DNA of 49,761 nt, from the NCBI GenBank assembly GCA_022795855.1, contig JAAWHL010000008.1, forward strand, positions 1 to 49,761, read 5' to 3'. The stretch comes from Lawsonibacter sp. GTDB taxonomy: Bacteria > Bacillota > Clostridia > Oscillospirales > Oscillospiraceae. Within the stretch, counting starts at the first letter, position 1; the number at the start of each line of letters is the position of its first letter. The translations under genes and the position numbers were made by a program. Positions 1-10,238 of this stretch are shown in pieces. The notes under the pieces are model-generated. The model was given only the letters and a program-made list of their open reading frames with translations. It ran no database searches and was not told where the DNA came from.

Positions 1-780
1 ACGGAGTCGTCGGCCCAGCCGTGCTCGTCGTCGCCGATGAGCTTGCGGTTGGGGTCGGCGGACAGGGTGGTCTTGCCGGTGCCGGACAGGCCGAAGAAGA
101 TGGCGGAGTCCCCGTCCTGGCCGATGTTGGCCGAGCAGTGCATGGGGAATACGCCCTCCTTGGGCATCAGGTAGTTCATGACGGAGAAGACGGACTTCTT
201 GATTTCGCCGGCGTACTGGCTGCCGGCAATCAGGACCATCTTCTTCTCATAGTCGATCATGATAGCGGCCTCGGAATTCACGTGGTCCCGCTCGGGGATG
301 CACTTGAAGCCGGGGGCGGCGATGATGGTGAAGTCGGGGGTGTAGCTGTCCAGCTGCTCCTGAGTGGGGCGCAGCAGGAGCTGGTGGATGAACAGGTTCT
401 GGGAGGCCAGCTCGTTGACAATGCGGAAGGCCTTGGTGTATTTGGGGTCGGCGCCGGCAAAGCCGTCGAAGATGAAAATCTCGCGGTTCTGAAGGTAGGC
501 CACCATCTTTTCATACAGCGCGTCGAAGACCTCCTGGGTGGTGGGCACGTTGACCTTGCCCCAGGCGATATCGTCATGGACGCCGGCGGAATCAACGATG
601 AACTTATCGTTGGGGGACCGGCCGGTATACTTGCCGGTGCTGACGCACAGTGCGCCGGTGTTGTTCAGGAAGCCCTCGCCCCGGGCCACGGCCTTCTCGG
701 TGAGAACGGCAGGGGAGAGGTTACGGTAAACGGCGCTGGGATTGATGATGCCCAGCGCTTCCAGGCCATAGGTTTCCATG
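1..780 (-). CDS. pckA: Phosphoenolpyruvate carboxykinase (ATP), N-terminal part, truncated by window edge
   Basis: Minus-strand translation METYGLEALGIINPSAVYRNLSPAVLTEKAVARGEG...GLSGTGKTTLSADPNRKLIGDDEHGW contains the PEPCK P-loop; runs off the window start. The plus-strand ORF here is antisense. Confidence 0.93.
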
Positions 781-987
781 ATGAATTCCTCCTTAGCACA
801 GCTAAAAATTAAAGGGACTTCTTCCAGGGTATTTTACCGCATCTTTTCTGGAAAGGCAAGGGAAAGTTTGGGCCCTCCCCAGGGGCGGAGGCGTTTTTGT
901 CGGTTTTGTTATTTTTCCAGGACGGATGCGGATTCCGGCTGTCAAAAAAGGCCGGTGCCCTTTGGCGGGAAAAATGCCGCCGCGCGA

Positions 988-1016
988 TTGACAGAAAAAG
1001 CGCGGACCGGTATAAT
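988..1016 (+). promoter_or_regulatory. Sigma-A type promoter TTGACA-N17-TATAAT upstream of DUF951-hisC
   Basis: ttgaca 988-993, 17-nt spacer, tataat 1011-1016. Confidence 0.8.
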
Positions 1017-1050
1017 GGAACAAAATCACGGCAAAGGGGAGGGGTTCCCT

Positions 1051-1254
1051 ATGGACATCCGGGTAAACGATGTGCTGAAAATGAAAAAGGCCCACCCCTG
1101 CGGAAGCCAGGAGTGGCTGGTGCTGCGGGTGGGCATGGACTTCAAGATGCGGTGCCGGGGCTGCGGACACGAGGTGATGCTCCCCCGGTCCAAGGCGGAA
1201 AAAAGCGTCCGCCGGGTGTTCCGGGAGGGGCAGCCGGTGGAAAATCCGAAATGA
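1051..1254 (+). CDS. DUF951 family small protein
   Basis: MDIRVNDVLKMKKAHPCGSQEWLVLRVGMDFKMRCRGCGHEVMLPRSKAEKSVRRV; conserved PCGS and CxxC-like pattern of DUF951; RBS ggggaggggtt upstream. Confidence 0.85.
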   Translation: MDIRVNDVLKMKKAHPCGSQEWLVLRVGMDFKMRCRGCGHEVMLPRSKAEKSVRRVFREGQPVENPK

Positions 1255-1268
1255 AGGAGGGCGGGGCA

Positions 1269-2336
1269 GTGGACAAGAGATACTGGAGCAGCCGCATCCG
1301 GGCGCTGGAGCCCTACGTCCCGGGGGAACAGCCCAAGGACCGGGTGTTCATCAAGCTGAATACCAACGAAAACCCCTATCCCCCCTCGCCGCGGGTGCTG
1401 GAGGCGGCCCGGCGGGCCGCAGACGGGAGCCTGCGCCTGTACCCCGACCCGGAGGCCTGCGCGCTGCGGGCCGCCCTGGCGGAGCTTTACGGGCTGAGGC
1501 CGGAGCAGGTCTTCTGCGGCAACGGCTCGGACGAGGTGCTGGGCCTGTGCTTTTACGCCTTCTTCTCCCCGGGGAAAAAGGTGGTCTTCCCCGACATCAC
1601 CTACAGCTTCTACCCGGTGTACGCCCGGCTGTTCGGCCTGGACTTTGAGGAGATTCCCCTGAACGGGGACTTCACCCTGCCGGTGGAGAAGTTTTTGGGG
1701 GGGAACGGCGGCGCGGTGGTGTGCAACCCCAACGCCCCCACGGGCAGGGCACAGCCCCTGGAGAACATCCGCCGCATTGCGCAGGCCAACCCGGACGCGG
1801 TGGTGCTGGTGGACGAGGCCTACGTGGATTTCGGGGCGGAGTCGGCGGTCCCGCTGATTGACGAGTACCCCAATCTGGCGGTGGTGGGCACCATGTCCAA
1901 GTCCCGGTCCCTGGCGGGGATGCGCCTGGGCTGGGCGCTGGGGAGCGCGGATCTGATTGCCGGGGTGAACTGCGTGAAGAACTCCTTCAACTCCTACCCC
2001 CTGGACCGGGTCGCCCTGGCCGCCGGGCAGGCCGCCGCGGAGGACCGGGAATATTTTGAGGAGACCCGGCATAAAATTATGGCCACCCGGGAGCGCGCCG
2101 CCGCCCGCCTGCGGGAGCTGGGCTTTGCCGTCCACGACTCCAGCGCCAATTTCCTCTTTGCCGCCCACCCGGACTGCCCCGGGAAGGACCTTCAGCAGGG
2201 CCTGCGGGACAGAGGGGTGCTGGTGCGCCGGTTCGACCGGCCCCGCATCGAAAACTACCTGCGCATTTCCATCGGCACCGATGAGGAGATGGAGGCCCTG
2301 TGCCGGGCCTGTGAGGAAATTCTGAACGGGCGCTGA
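1269..2336 (+). CDS. hisC: Histidinol-phosphate aminotransferase family (PLP-dependent class I/II)
   Basis: LNTNENPYPPSPRVLEAARRAADGSLRLYPDPEACALR..., MSKSRSLAGMRLGW lysine motif; GTG start with aaggagg RBS 8 nt upstream; an ATG at 1251 is an alternative start. Confidence 0.85.
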   Translation: MDKRYWSSRIRALEPYVPGEQPKDRVFIKLNTNENPYPPSPRVLEAARRAADGSLRLYPDPEACALRAALAELYGLRPEQVFCGNGSDEVLGLCFYAFFSPGKKVVFPDITYSFYPVYARLFGLDFEEIPLNGDFTLPVEKFLGGNGGAVVCNPNAPTGRAQPLENIRRIAQANPDAVVLVDEAYVDFGAESAVPLIDEYPNLAVVGTMSKSRSLAGMRLGWALGSADLIAGVNCVKNSFNSYPLDRVALAAGQAAAEDREYFEETRHKIMATRERAAARLRELGFAVHDSSANFLFAAHPDCPGKDLQQGLRDRGVLVRRFDRPRIENYLRISIGTDEEMEALCRACEEILNGR

Positions 2337-2366
2337 CCGCCCGAAAACCGGAAAGGAAACCGCGCC

Positions 2367-3245
2367 ATGCGATACGACAGCGACCTTTTATACCGCCCCC
2401 CGGGGGAGTGGAAGAGCTACCTGCTTCAGTGCACCATCGGCTGCTCCCACAACAAATGCACCTTCTGCGCCATGTACAAGAGCAAGCAGTTCCGCATCCG
2501 GCCCACCGCCGAAATCCTGGAAGACATCGACATGGCCCTGGACTATTACGGCCCCGGCCTGGAGCGGGTGTTCCTGATGGACGGCGACGCCATTGTCATG
2601 CGGACGGAGGAGCTGCTGAAGGTGCTGCGCAAGCTGTACGGCACCTTCCCCAACCTGAAGAAGGTGACGGTCTACGCCGGGCCCAAAAGCACCCTGTCCA
2701 AGTCCCCGGAGGAGCTGCGGGAGCTTCACGCCGCCGGCCTGTCCCGGGCCTACCTGGGGGTGGAGAGCGGCAGCGAGGCGGTGCTGAAGTCCATCAACAA
2801 GGGGTGCTCCGCCGCCGAGATGCTGAAGGCGGGGCAGAATCTGGCCCAGGCGGGGATTGACCTGTGGGCCATCGTCATTATGGGCCTGACCGGCCAGGAC
2901 GGGGATTGGGAGGAGCACATCCTGTCCACCGCCCGGATGATGAACGAGATGAAGCCCCGGCACCTGTCGGCCATGACCTTCGCCCCCGCCAAGGGCACCC
3001 CCCTGGGGGACGACGTGCTGGCCGGCCGGTTCCGGGTGTGCACCCCCGACCAGATCCTGGAGGAGTGCCGCCTGCTGCTGGAGCACCTGGATGTGGATCC
3101 GCTCCACTTCACCAGCAATCACGCTTCGAATTATCTGCCCCTGAAGGGGAGCCTGCCGGAGGACCGGGAGGAGTTTTTGACCCTGATTGACCGGGCCCTG
3201 AAGGGCAAGATACGCCTGCGCAAGACCCTGAACCGCGGCATATGA
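2367..3245 (+). CDS. Radical SAM protein
   Basis: CTIGCSHNKCTFCAMYK radical SAM cysteine cluster; GVESGSEAVLKSINKG motif. Confidence 0.85.
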   Translation: MRYDSDLLYRPPGEWKSYLLQCTIGCSHNKCTFCAMYKSKQFRIRPTAEILEDIDMALDYYGPGLERVFLMDGDAIVMRTEELLKVLRKLYGTFPNLKKVTVYAGPKSTLSKSPEELRELHAAGLSRAYLGVESGSEAVLKSINKGCSAAEMLKAGQNLAQAGIDLWAIVIMGLTGQDGDWEEHILSTARMMNEMKPRHLSAMTFAPAKGTPLGDDVLAGRFRVCTPDQILEECRLLLEHLDVDPLHFTSNHASNYLPLKGSLPEDREEFLTLIDRALKGKIRLRKTLNRGI

Positions 3246-3249
3246 AACC

Positions 3250-3283
3250 GGCCCCGGCGCTGCTTCACACAAGCGCCGGGGCC
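3250..3283. terminator. Bidirectional intrinsic terminator between convergent genes
   Basis: ggccccggcgct...agcgccggggcc perfect stem. Confidence 0.75.
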
Positions 3284-3310
3284 TTCCTCTGCCTCTTGCC
3301 GGGGGTGCTG

Positions 3311-4561
3311 CTATTCGCTGTAGATGGGGTGCTGCCGGGTCAGGGCCAGGGCCTGCCGCCGCAGCTCGGGGGCGTCCTGCGCAAAGTCCGCCCGGGCGGC
3401 CCGGCAGATGAGGCTGCCCACCGCGGCCATGTCCCGCTGGGTGAAGCCCCGGGAGGTGACGGCGGGGGTGCCCACCCGGATGCCCGAGGTGACGGCGGGG
3501 GGCTGGGGGTCGCCGGGGATGGCATTTTTGTTGACGGTAACGCACACCTCGTCCAGGCGGCGCTCCATCTCCTTTCCGGTCAGGCCGGCGGGGCGCAGAT
3601 CCACCAGCATCAGGTGGTTGTCCGTGCCGCCGGAGACCAGCTCCAGCCCGCCCTCCAGAATGGCCTGGGCCAGGGCGGAGGCGTTTTGCAGAATCTGCAT
3701 CTGATAGGTTTTGAACTCCGGCGTCAGGGCCTCGCCGAAGGCCACCGCCTTGGCGGCGATGATGTGCTCCAGCGGCCCTCCCTGGGAGCCGGGGAAGATG
3801 GCGGAATTCAGCTTTTTGGCAATCTCCGGGTCGCTGCACAGCAGCAGTCCGCCCCGGGGCCCCCGCAGGGTCTTGTGGGTGGTGGTGGACACCACGTCGG
3901 CATAGGGCACCGGGGAGGGGTGCAGGCCGGCGGCCACCAGCCCGGCGATGTGGGCCATGTCCACAAAGAGATACGCCCCGGCCTCATGGGCGATATCGGC
4001 GAAGGCCTGAAAGTCGATGGTCCGGGGGTAGGCGGAGGCCCCGGCCAGAATCATTCTGGGCCGGTGCCGCAGGGCCAGCTCCCGCACCTGGCCGTAGTCG
4101 ATGAAGCCGCGGCTGTCCACCCCGTAGGACACCATATTGTAGTGCTTTCCCGAATAATTGGCGGGGGAGCCGTGGGTCAGGTGGCCGCCGCTGGCCAGGC
4201 TCATGCCCATCACCGTGTCCCCCGGCCGGCACAGCGCCTGATAGACGGCGTAGTTGGCCTGGGCCCCGGAGTGGGGCTGGACGTTGGCGTACTCCGCGCC
4301 GAACAGCTTTTTGGCCCGCTCAATGGCGATGTTCTCCACCTCGTCTACGCACTGGCACCCGCCGTAGTACCGGCGTCCGGGATACCCTTCGGCGTACTTG
4401 TTGGTGAGCACCGTGCCCGCGGCGGCCAGCACGGCGGGGGAGACGATGTTTTCCGACGCAATCAGCTCGATGTTGCGCTGCTGGCGGTCGAACTCCGCCC
4501 GGACGGCCCGGCCCACCTCGGGGTCGGCGGCGGTGAGAAAATCCATGGCTTGGCTGAGCAT
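3311..4561 (-). CDS. glyA: Serine hydroxymethyltransferase
   Basis: 416 aa; [62 protein letters not shown]. Confidence 0.97.
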   Translation of the reverse strand: MLSQAMDFLTAADPEVGRAVRAEFDRQQRNIELIASENIVSPAVLAAAGTVLTNKYAEGYPGRRYYGGCQCVDEVENIAIERAKKLFGAEYANVQPHSGAQANYAVYQALCRPGDTVMGMSLASGGHLTHGSPANYSGKHYNMVSYGVDSRGFIDYGQVRELALRHRPRMILAGASAYPRTIDFQAFADIAHEAGAYLFVDMAHIAGLVAAGLHPSPVPYADVVSTTTHKTLRGPRGGLLLCSDPEIAKKLNSAIFPGSQGGPLEHIIAAKAVAFGEALTPEFKTYQMQILQNASALAQAILEGGLELVSGGTDNHLMLVDLRPAGLTGKEMERRLDEVCVTVNKNAIPGDPQPPAVTSGIRVGTPAVTSRGFTQRDMAAVGSLICRAARADFAQDAPELRRQALALTRQHPIYSE

Positions 4562-4766
4562 GAAAAGCTCCCTTCCGGATTAAGAATCCTGAAAAATACG
4601 CCCCCTGGGGGGAGGAGACGCCGCGTCCTGCGCGGCGTTCTCCGATATTATAGCAGGTTTTTGAGGAAAAACAAGAAAGGACGCAAAAAATTGTGGTCGA
4701 ATTTTTCCGCAAGCTGTGATAGAATAGCCCTACCGCGCCAAATTATTTTCCCAAGGAGGGACACCG

Positions 4767-5435
4767 ATGAAAACAAAGCAGGAAATCCACGCCATTATTG
4801 AGGAGCTGAAGCGGCTGTATCCGGACGGAATCTGCTCTCTGGAGTACCGGAAGGACTACGAGCTGCTGTTCTCGGTGCGGCTGGCCGCCCAGTGCACCGA
4901 CGAGCGGGTGAACAAGGTGACCCCCGCCCTCTATGCCCGGTTCCCCACCCTGGAGGCCCTGGCCGGGGCCGAGGTGTCCGAGGTGGAGGAGTACATCCAC
5001 TCCACCGGCTTTTTCCGGGCCAAGGCGAAGGACATTGTGCTGGCCTCCCAGATGCTGCTGCGGGATTACGGCGGAAGGGTGCCCGACACCATGGAGGAGC
5101 TGCTGAAGCTGCCCGGCGTGGGGCGCAAGACGGCCAACCTGATTCTGGGGGATGTGTACCGCACCCCCGGCGTGGTGGTGGCGGACACCCACTGCATCCG
5201 CATCACCGGCCTGCTGGGCCTGACCGACGGCACCAAGGACCCGGTCAAGACGGAGAGCCAGCTGCGGGCCGTCCTCCCGCCGGAGGAGTCCAACGACTTC
5301 TGCCACCGGATGGTGCTCCACGGCCGGGCGGTGTGCGTTGCCCGCCGGCCCCAGTGCCAAAGCTGTACCCTGCGGCCCTGGTGCAGCCATTTTGCCAGTA
5401 TACAGGAAGCGGCCGGAGAGGAGAAGCGCACATGA
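4767..5435 (+). CDS. nth: Endonuclease III
   Basis: HhH LPGVGRKTANLIL, C-terminal CVARRPQCQSCTLRPWC Fe-S cluster. Confidence 0.96.
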   Translation: MKTKQEIHAIIEELKRLYPDGICSLEYRKDYELLFSVRLAAQCTDERVNKVTPALYARFPTLEALAGAEVSEVEEYIHSTGFFRAKAKDIVLASQMLLRDYGGRVPDTMEELLKLPGVGRKTANLILGDVYRTPGVVVADTHCIRITGLLGLTDGTKDPVKTESQLRAVLPPEESNDFCHRMVLHGRAVCVARRPQCQSCTLRPWCSHFASIQEAAGEEKRT

Positions 5436-6094
5436 AGAAAGCGAGCCGTCTGCTGATTTACAGCGCGGGGATGCTCCTCCTGGCGGCGGGTATCACCCTG
5501 AACACCAAAACCGGGCTGGGGGTGTCCCCCATCATCTCGGTGGCCTACAGCGTTTCGGCCGTCTGGGGCCTGAATTTCGGCCTGATGACCACGCTTCTTT
5601 ACCTCCTGTTTGTGGCGGCCCAGCTGTTTCTCCGGAAAAAAGAGGAGCGGGCCGCGACCCTCTACCAGATTGCCGTCAGCGCGATATTCGGAGGCCTTCT
5701 CAACTGGTTCTCCGACTGGATTCCCTACGACAGCGCCTGTCACGGACTGGCGGCCAACCTGGGCCTGCTGGCCCTGGCCATCGTCCTGACGGGAGCCGGC
5801 GTGTCCATGACGGTGAATATGCGGCTGGTCCCCAACCCCGGGGACGGCATCGTCCAGGCCATCGCCGCCAAAGCGGGCTGGGAGCTGGGCCTGACCAAGA
5901 ATATCTTTGACCTGGGCTGTGTGGCTGTCACAGTTCTGCTGGGGCTGGTTTTCGCCGGGCGCGTCGTGGGCATCAGCATCGGCACCCTGCTGGCCATGCT
6001 GGGGGTGGGCCGGGCGGTGGCGCTGACCAACCGCCTGTTCCGGGAGAAAATGTGCGCCGCCGCCGGCCTGGCGGAGGGCGGAGAAGAGGTGTGA
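5432..6094 (+). CDS. YczE/YitT-like integral membrane protein
   Basis: Hydrophobic multi-TM; LNTKTGLGVSPIISVAYSVSAVWGL...; ATG overlaps nth stop. Confidence 0.7.
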   Translation: MKKASRLLIYSAGMLLLAAGITLNTKTGLGVSPIISVAYSVSAVWGLNFGLMTTLLYLLFVAAQLFLRKKEERAATLYQIAVSAIFGGLLNWFSDWIPYDSACHGLAANLGLLALAIVLTGAGVSMTVNMRLVPNPGDGIVQAIAAKAGWELGLTKNIFDLGCVAVTVLLGLVFAGRVVGISIGTLLAMLGVGRAVALTNRLFREKMCAAAGLAEGGEEV

Positions 6095-6098
6095 GCTT

Positions 6099-7361
6099 AT
6101 GGCCTACCGGCCTTTGGCGGACGAAATACGTCCCACCACCCTGGACGAGGTGGTGGGACAGCGGCACATTCTGGGGGAGGACGGACTGCTGCGCCGGGTG
6201 ATTGAGGGGGGCAGCATTCCCAACCTGATTTTTTACGGCCCCTCCGGCACCGGGAAAACCACCGTGGCCAACATCATCGCCCAGCGGACCAACCGGCCCC
6301 TCCACCGGCTGAACGCCACCACCGCCTCCATTGCCGACATCAAGGAGATTATGGAGGAAATCGGCACCCTGCTGGCCCCGGAGGGGGTGCTGCTCTATCT
6401 GGACGAGATTCAGTATTTTAACAAGAAGCAGCAGCAGTCCCTGCTGGAGTTCATGGAGAACGGCAAAATCACCCTGATTGCCTCCACCACGGAAAACCCC
6501 TTTTTCGCCGTGTTCGGGGCGGTGCTGTCCCGGGCCACGGTGTTCGAGTTCAAAACCGTCACCGCTGCGGACGCCCTGCCGGCGGTGGACCGGGGCATCT
6601 CCATCATGGAAAAGCGCCTGGGGGCCCGGGTGGCCTGCCAGGAGGGGGTGCGGGAGCATCTGGCCTGGGCCTGCGGCGGGGATATCCGCAAGGCCATGAA
6701 CGCCATCGAGCTGCTGCTGGGCGCCGCCCGGCGGGAGAGCGGCGTCATCACCGTCACCCTGGACGACGCCAAAACCGCGGCCCAGAAATCCGCCATGCGC
6801 TACGACCGGGAGGGGGACGCCCACTTTGATATCGCCTCCGCCCTGATGAAGTCCATGCGGGGCTCCGACCCGGACGGGGCGCTGCACTACCTGGCCCGCC
6901 TGCTGGAGGCGGGGGATATGATTACCGCCATCCGGCGCATCCTGTGCTCGGCCAGCGAGGACGTGGGGATGGCCTACCCCCAGGCGGCGCTGATTGTCAA
7001 GGCCCTGGTGGACAACGCTTTGCAGCTGGGCCTGCCGGAGGCCCGGCTCCCCCTGGCCCAGGCGGTGATCCTGCTGGCCACCGCCCCCAAGTCCAACTCG
7101 GTATACCAGGGCATCGCCGCCGCCCAGGCCGACGTGCGGGCGGGGCGCACCGGGGACATCCCCCGGCACCTCCAGAACGTCCACGCCGACTCGGCGGGGC
7201 TGGAGCGGGAGCAGGGCTATCTCTACCCCCACGGCTACCCGGGACACTACGTCAGGCAGCAGTACCTGCCCGACGAGCTGAAAGACCGCCGCTACTACCA
7301 GTTCGGCGACAATAAAAACGAACAGGCAGCCCGGCGGTACTGGGACGAGATAAAAAAGTGA
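6099..7361 (+). CDS. rarA: Replication-associated recombination protein A (AAA+ ATPase)
   Basis: MAYRPLADEIRPTTLDEVVGQRHILGEDG, YGPSGTGKTTVANIIA, HADSAGLEREQGYLYPHGYPGHYVRQQYLP. Confidence 0.95.
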   Translation: MAYRPLADEIRPTTLDEVVGQRHILGEDGLLRRVIEGGSIPNLIFYGPSGTGKTTVANIIAQRTNRPLHRLNATTASIADIKEIMEEIGTLLAPEGVLLYLDEIQYFNKKQQQSLLEFMENGKITLIASTTENPFFAVFGAVLSRATVFEFKTVTAADALPAVDRGISIMEKRLGARVACQEGVREHLAWACGGDIRKAMNAIELLLGAARRESGVITVTLDDAKTAAQKSAMRYDREGDAHFDIASALMKSMRGSDPDGALHYLARLLEAGDMITAIRRILCSASEDVGMAYPQAALIVKALVDNALQLGLPEARLPLAQAVILLATAPKSNSVYQGIAAAQADVRAGRTGDIPRHLQNVHADSAGLEREQGYLYPHGYPGHYVRQQYLPDELKDRRYYQFGDNKNEQAARRYWDEIKK

Positions 7362-7370
7362 GGCTTCGCT

Positions 7371-7622
7371 ATGGGAGAGCTGAGAAAAATCCCCGGAATC
7401 GGGAAGCAGGGGGAAAAGGACCTGACTGCCCTGGGCTATACCACCGTGCAGTCGCTGAAGGGCGCGGACCCGGAGGAGATGTACCGCCGGGAATGCGGGC
7501 AAAAAGGGCGCATAGTGGACCGGTGCGTGCTGTACGTCTACCGGTGCGCGGTGTACTACGCCTCCACCCCCGACCCGGACCCGGAGAAGCTGAAGTGGTG
7601 GTACTGGAAGGACGGGACGTAG
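7371..7622 (+). CDS. Small helix-hairpin-helix protein (Cdd1/'pathogenicity locus' family)
   Basis: LRKIPGIGKQGEKDLTALGYTTVQSLKGADPEEMYRRECGQKG...CVLYVYRCAVYYAS. Confidence 0.75.
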   Translation: MGELRKIPGIGKQGEKDLTALGYTTVQSLKGADPEEMYRRECGQKGRIVDRCVLYVYRCAVYYASTPDPDPEKLKWWYWKDGT

Positions 7623-7646
7623 GATGGGGAACGGCGGCAGGGCGGG

Positions 7647-8831
7647 CTAATTATAATCCCCCCGGTCCTTCAGCCAGCTGGGCAGGGCCTGGGCCTGGAC
7701 GCTGGAGACGATGCCCATGGCGGCGAACATGGTGACAATGGACGACCCGCCGTAGCTGATAAAGGGCAGGGTCAGCCCCATGACGGGGGAGATATACAGG
7801 CACATGCCCACGTTAAAGCCAATCTGCGCCAAAAGCATGGCCGCCGCGCCCATGGCCACATAGGCGGCAAAGCGGGTGTCCGACTTGTGGGCAATCCAGA
7901 TGCACCGGAATACAATCAGGAACAGAATGGCCAGCAGCAGCACGCAGCCAATCAGCCCCAGCTCCTCCCCGCAGACGGAGAAAATAAAGTCGGTCTGCCG
8001 GGCGGGGAGGGAGGAGCTGAAGGAGGACTGGGTCTGGGTCCCGTTGAGGTAGCCCTGCCCGGTCAGCTGGCCGGACCCGATGGCCAGAAGGGAGCGGTTC
8101 TGCTGAAAGCCCCGCCCGGAGGGGTCCAGGCTGTGGTCAAACACCACCCGGAAGCGCATCAGCCGGTAGTCCGTCCAGTACTTGGTCTTAGGCAGAATGA
8201 AAATCCACAGAACGGCCGCGGACAGGCCGCCCACAAGGCCGGTCCCCGCAAACCAGCGCAGCTTGACCCCGGCCGACCAGGCCATTACCGCAAAAATACA
8301 CACATAGATGACGCACATGCCCATGTCGCCGCACACGCCGGCCACCAGGGCCACCATGAACAGGGTGTGCCCGGCCAGCTGGAAGACAGAGGGAATGGAG
8401 CTGATGTCGTGCTCCTTTTCCCGGATGCGGCTCATCTGCCAGGCCAGCAGGAGAATCAGGGGCAGCTTGACGATTTCGTCGGGCTGAATCAGGGGCAGGG
8501 AGTCATGGAATTTCAGCCAGTTCCGGTTGCCGTCCACAGAGTGGCCGAAGGGGGTCAGCACTGAGAGCACAAAGGCCACGTCAAAAAAGGCGATCCACTT
8601 CCAGCACTTGTCCACGAACAGGCGCAGGTCCACAAAGGTCAAAATGATGTAAGCCGCCACCCCCAGGCAGATGGCCAGCAGCTGAACCAAAACGGGGCGG
8701 TTGGAGCGGAGATAGCGGGTGGCGCTGTAAATCAGCACCAGACCGTACCCGCTGGCCAGCAGGCACAGAAAGAGAAGCACCTTGTCCCCTTTCCGGAAAA
8801 ACTCCTCAAAGGGGGAAAACAGCGTCCGCAC
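7647..8831 (-). CDS. rodA: Rod shape-determining protein RodA / FtsW-type SEDS glycosyltransferase
   Basis: 394 aa multi-TM; GRGFQQNRSLLAIGSGQLTGQGYLNGTQTQ...FIFSVCGEELGLIG; MGLTLPFISYGGSSIVTMF. Confidence 0.9.
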   Translation of the reverse strand: MRTLFSPFEEFFRKGDKVLLFLCLLASGYGLVLIYSATRYLRSNRPVLVQLLAICLGVAAYIILTFVDLRLFVDKCWKWIAFFDVAFVLSVLTPFGHSVDGNRNWLKFHDSLPLIQPDEIVKLPLILLLAWQMSRIREKEHDISSIPSVFQLAGHTLFMVALVAGVCGDMGMCVIYVCIFAVMAWSAGVKLRWFAGTGLVGGLSAAVLWIFILPKTKYWTDYRLMRFRVVFDHSLDPSGRGFQQNRSLLAIGSGQLTGQGYLNGTQTQSSFSSSLPARQTDFIFSVCGEELGLIGCVLLLAILFLIVFRCIWIAHKSDTRFAAYVAMGAAAMLLAQIGFNVGMCLYISPVMGLTLPFISYGGSSIVTMFAAMGIVSSVQAQALPSWLKDRGDYN

Positions 8832-9004
8832 GGCCTCACCTCGTCTCCGTTTTTGTCGAGTTTATATTCTAACACTTTTTTGTGGAAAGGTAAACCATAA
8901 GTGTGCTATAATCTTTTCAAAACCGGAAAACTTTGTGTGAACACGCCGGGCATCCGCTCCGGCCCGGGGGCCGGCTGAAGTCCGCCTGCCGGGCGGAACC
9001 TGAA

Positions 9005-9062
9005 GCAAAACGCGGTTTTGCGCAAAAAGTTCTTTTTTCTGCCAAGAAAAAAGGGTGAACCA
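9005..9062 (+). repeat. Intergenic double-hairpin repeat (copy A) in the tsaE 5' region
   Basis: gcaaaac-gcg-gttttgc followed by cttttttct...agaaaaaag stem; related arrangement at 16093-16156. Confidence 0.55.
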
Positions 9063-9087
9063 CAACACCCCAAGGAGGCGTTCCCTG

Positions 9088-9513
9088 ATGGAATACACAA
9101 CCAACAGCGAGGCGGAGACCGAGGCGCTGGGCGAACGGCTGGGCCGGGTGCTCCGGCCGGGGACGGTGGTGGCCTACACGGGGGATTTGGGGGCGGGGAA
9201 GACCGCCTTCACCCGGGGGCTGGCCCGGGGGCTGGGCTGCCCGGAGCGGGTGACCAGTCCCACCTACACCGTGGTCAACGAGTACGAGGGGGGCCGTCTG
9301 CCCCTGTTCCACTTTGACATGTACCGCCTGGGCGGGCCGGAGGAGCTGTACGGCATCGGCTGGGAGGACTATCTGGCCCGGGGCGGCGTGTGCGCCGTGG
9401 AGTGGAGCGAAAACGTGTCCGAGGCCCTGGAGGAGGACGCGGTCCGGGTGGACCTGCGCCGGGGCGGGACGGAAAATCAGCGGCACATTGTGATCAGGGG
9501 GGCGGAAGTGTGA
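9088..9513 (+). CDS. tsaE: tRNA threonylcarbamoyladenosine biosynthesis protein TsaE
   Basis: GDLGAGKTAFTRGLARGLGCPERVTSPTYTVVNEYEG; caaggagg RBS before ATG 9088. Confidence 0.93.
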   Translation: MEYTTNSEAETEALGERLGRVLRPGTVVAYTGDLGAGKTAFTRGLARGLGCPERVTSPTYTVVNEYEGGRLPLFHFDMYRLGGPEELYGIGWEDYLARGGVCAVEWSENVSEALEEDAVRVDLRRGGTENQRHIVIRGAEV

Positions 9514-10217
9514 AAATTTTAGCGCTGGAATCCTCGGCTGCCGCCTGCTCGGCGGCCCTGTGCGAGGACGGGACCCTGATTGCCCAGAGCTGGCAGTGCA
9601 GCGGCCTGACCCACAGCCGCACCCTGCTGCCCATGGTGACGGACATGCTGAAAAACTGCGGGGTCCCCCTGTCCCAGGCGGAGGTAATCGCCGTGGCGGC
9701 GGGGCCCGGTTCCTTTACCGGCGTGCGCATCGGCGTATCCGCCGCCAAGGGGCTGGCCTGGGCGGGGGACAGGCCCTGCGCCCCCTGCTCCACCCTGGAG
9801 TCCATGGCCTGGCCTCTGGCCCATCTGGAGGACAGGGTGATTGTCTGCGCCATGGACGCAAGGCGCAGCCAGGTCTACAACGCCCTGTTCCTGGCCCGGG
9901 GCGGCGCACTGGAGCGGCTGTGTCCCGACCGGGCCGTCTCCCTGGAGGAGCTGGGGGAGGAGCTGAAAAAAATCGAAAAAGCCAAAATCGTGGTTGGAGA
10001 CGGGGCCAATCTGTGTTATAATACCCTACAGCAGCAGGGCGTTTCCCTGACCCTGGCGCCGGAGCACCTGCGTATGCAGAGCGCGTGGGGCGTGGCCCGG
10101 GCGGCGGCGGAGCTGGTCCGCAGGGGCGGCCTGGTCCCGGCGCAGGAGCTGACGCCGGTCTACCTCCGCCTGTCCCAGGCGGAGCGGGAGAGGCTGGAGC
10201 GGGAAAACGCAAAATAA
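9510..10217 (+). CDS. tsaB: tRNA threonylcarbamoyladenosine biosynthesis protein TsaB
   Basis: MKILALESSAAACSAAL...AAGPGSFTGVRIGVSAAKGLAWA; GTG start overlapping tsaE stop. Confidence 0.93.
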   Translation: MKILALESSAAACSAALCEDGTLIAQSWQCSGLTHSRTLLPMVTDMLKNCGVPLSQAEVIAVAAGPGSFTGVRIGVSAAKGLAWAGDRPCAPCSTLESMAWPLAHLEDRVIVCAMDARRSQVYNALFLARGGALERLCPDRAVSLEELGEELKKIEKAKIVVGDGANLCYNTLQQQGVSLTLAPEHLRMQSAWGVARAAAELVRRGGLVPAQELTPVYLRLSQAERERLERENAK

Positions 10218-10238
10218 AACGGAAAAGGAGCAGCCGCC

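Noticed and set aside
2388-3839. 483-aa minus-strand ORF spanning the radical SAM gene and glyA end
   Set aside because: Antisense to one gene and out of frame with another; no domain.
3242-4801. 519-aa plus-strand ORF opposite glyA
   Set aside because: Antisense shadow of glyA with G/V/H-rich composition and no recognisable domain.
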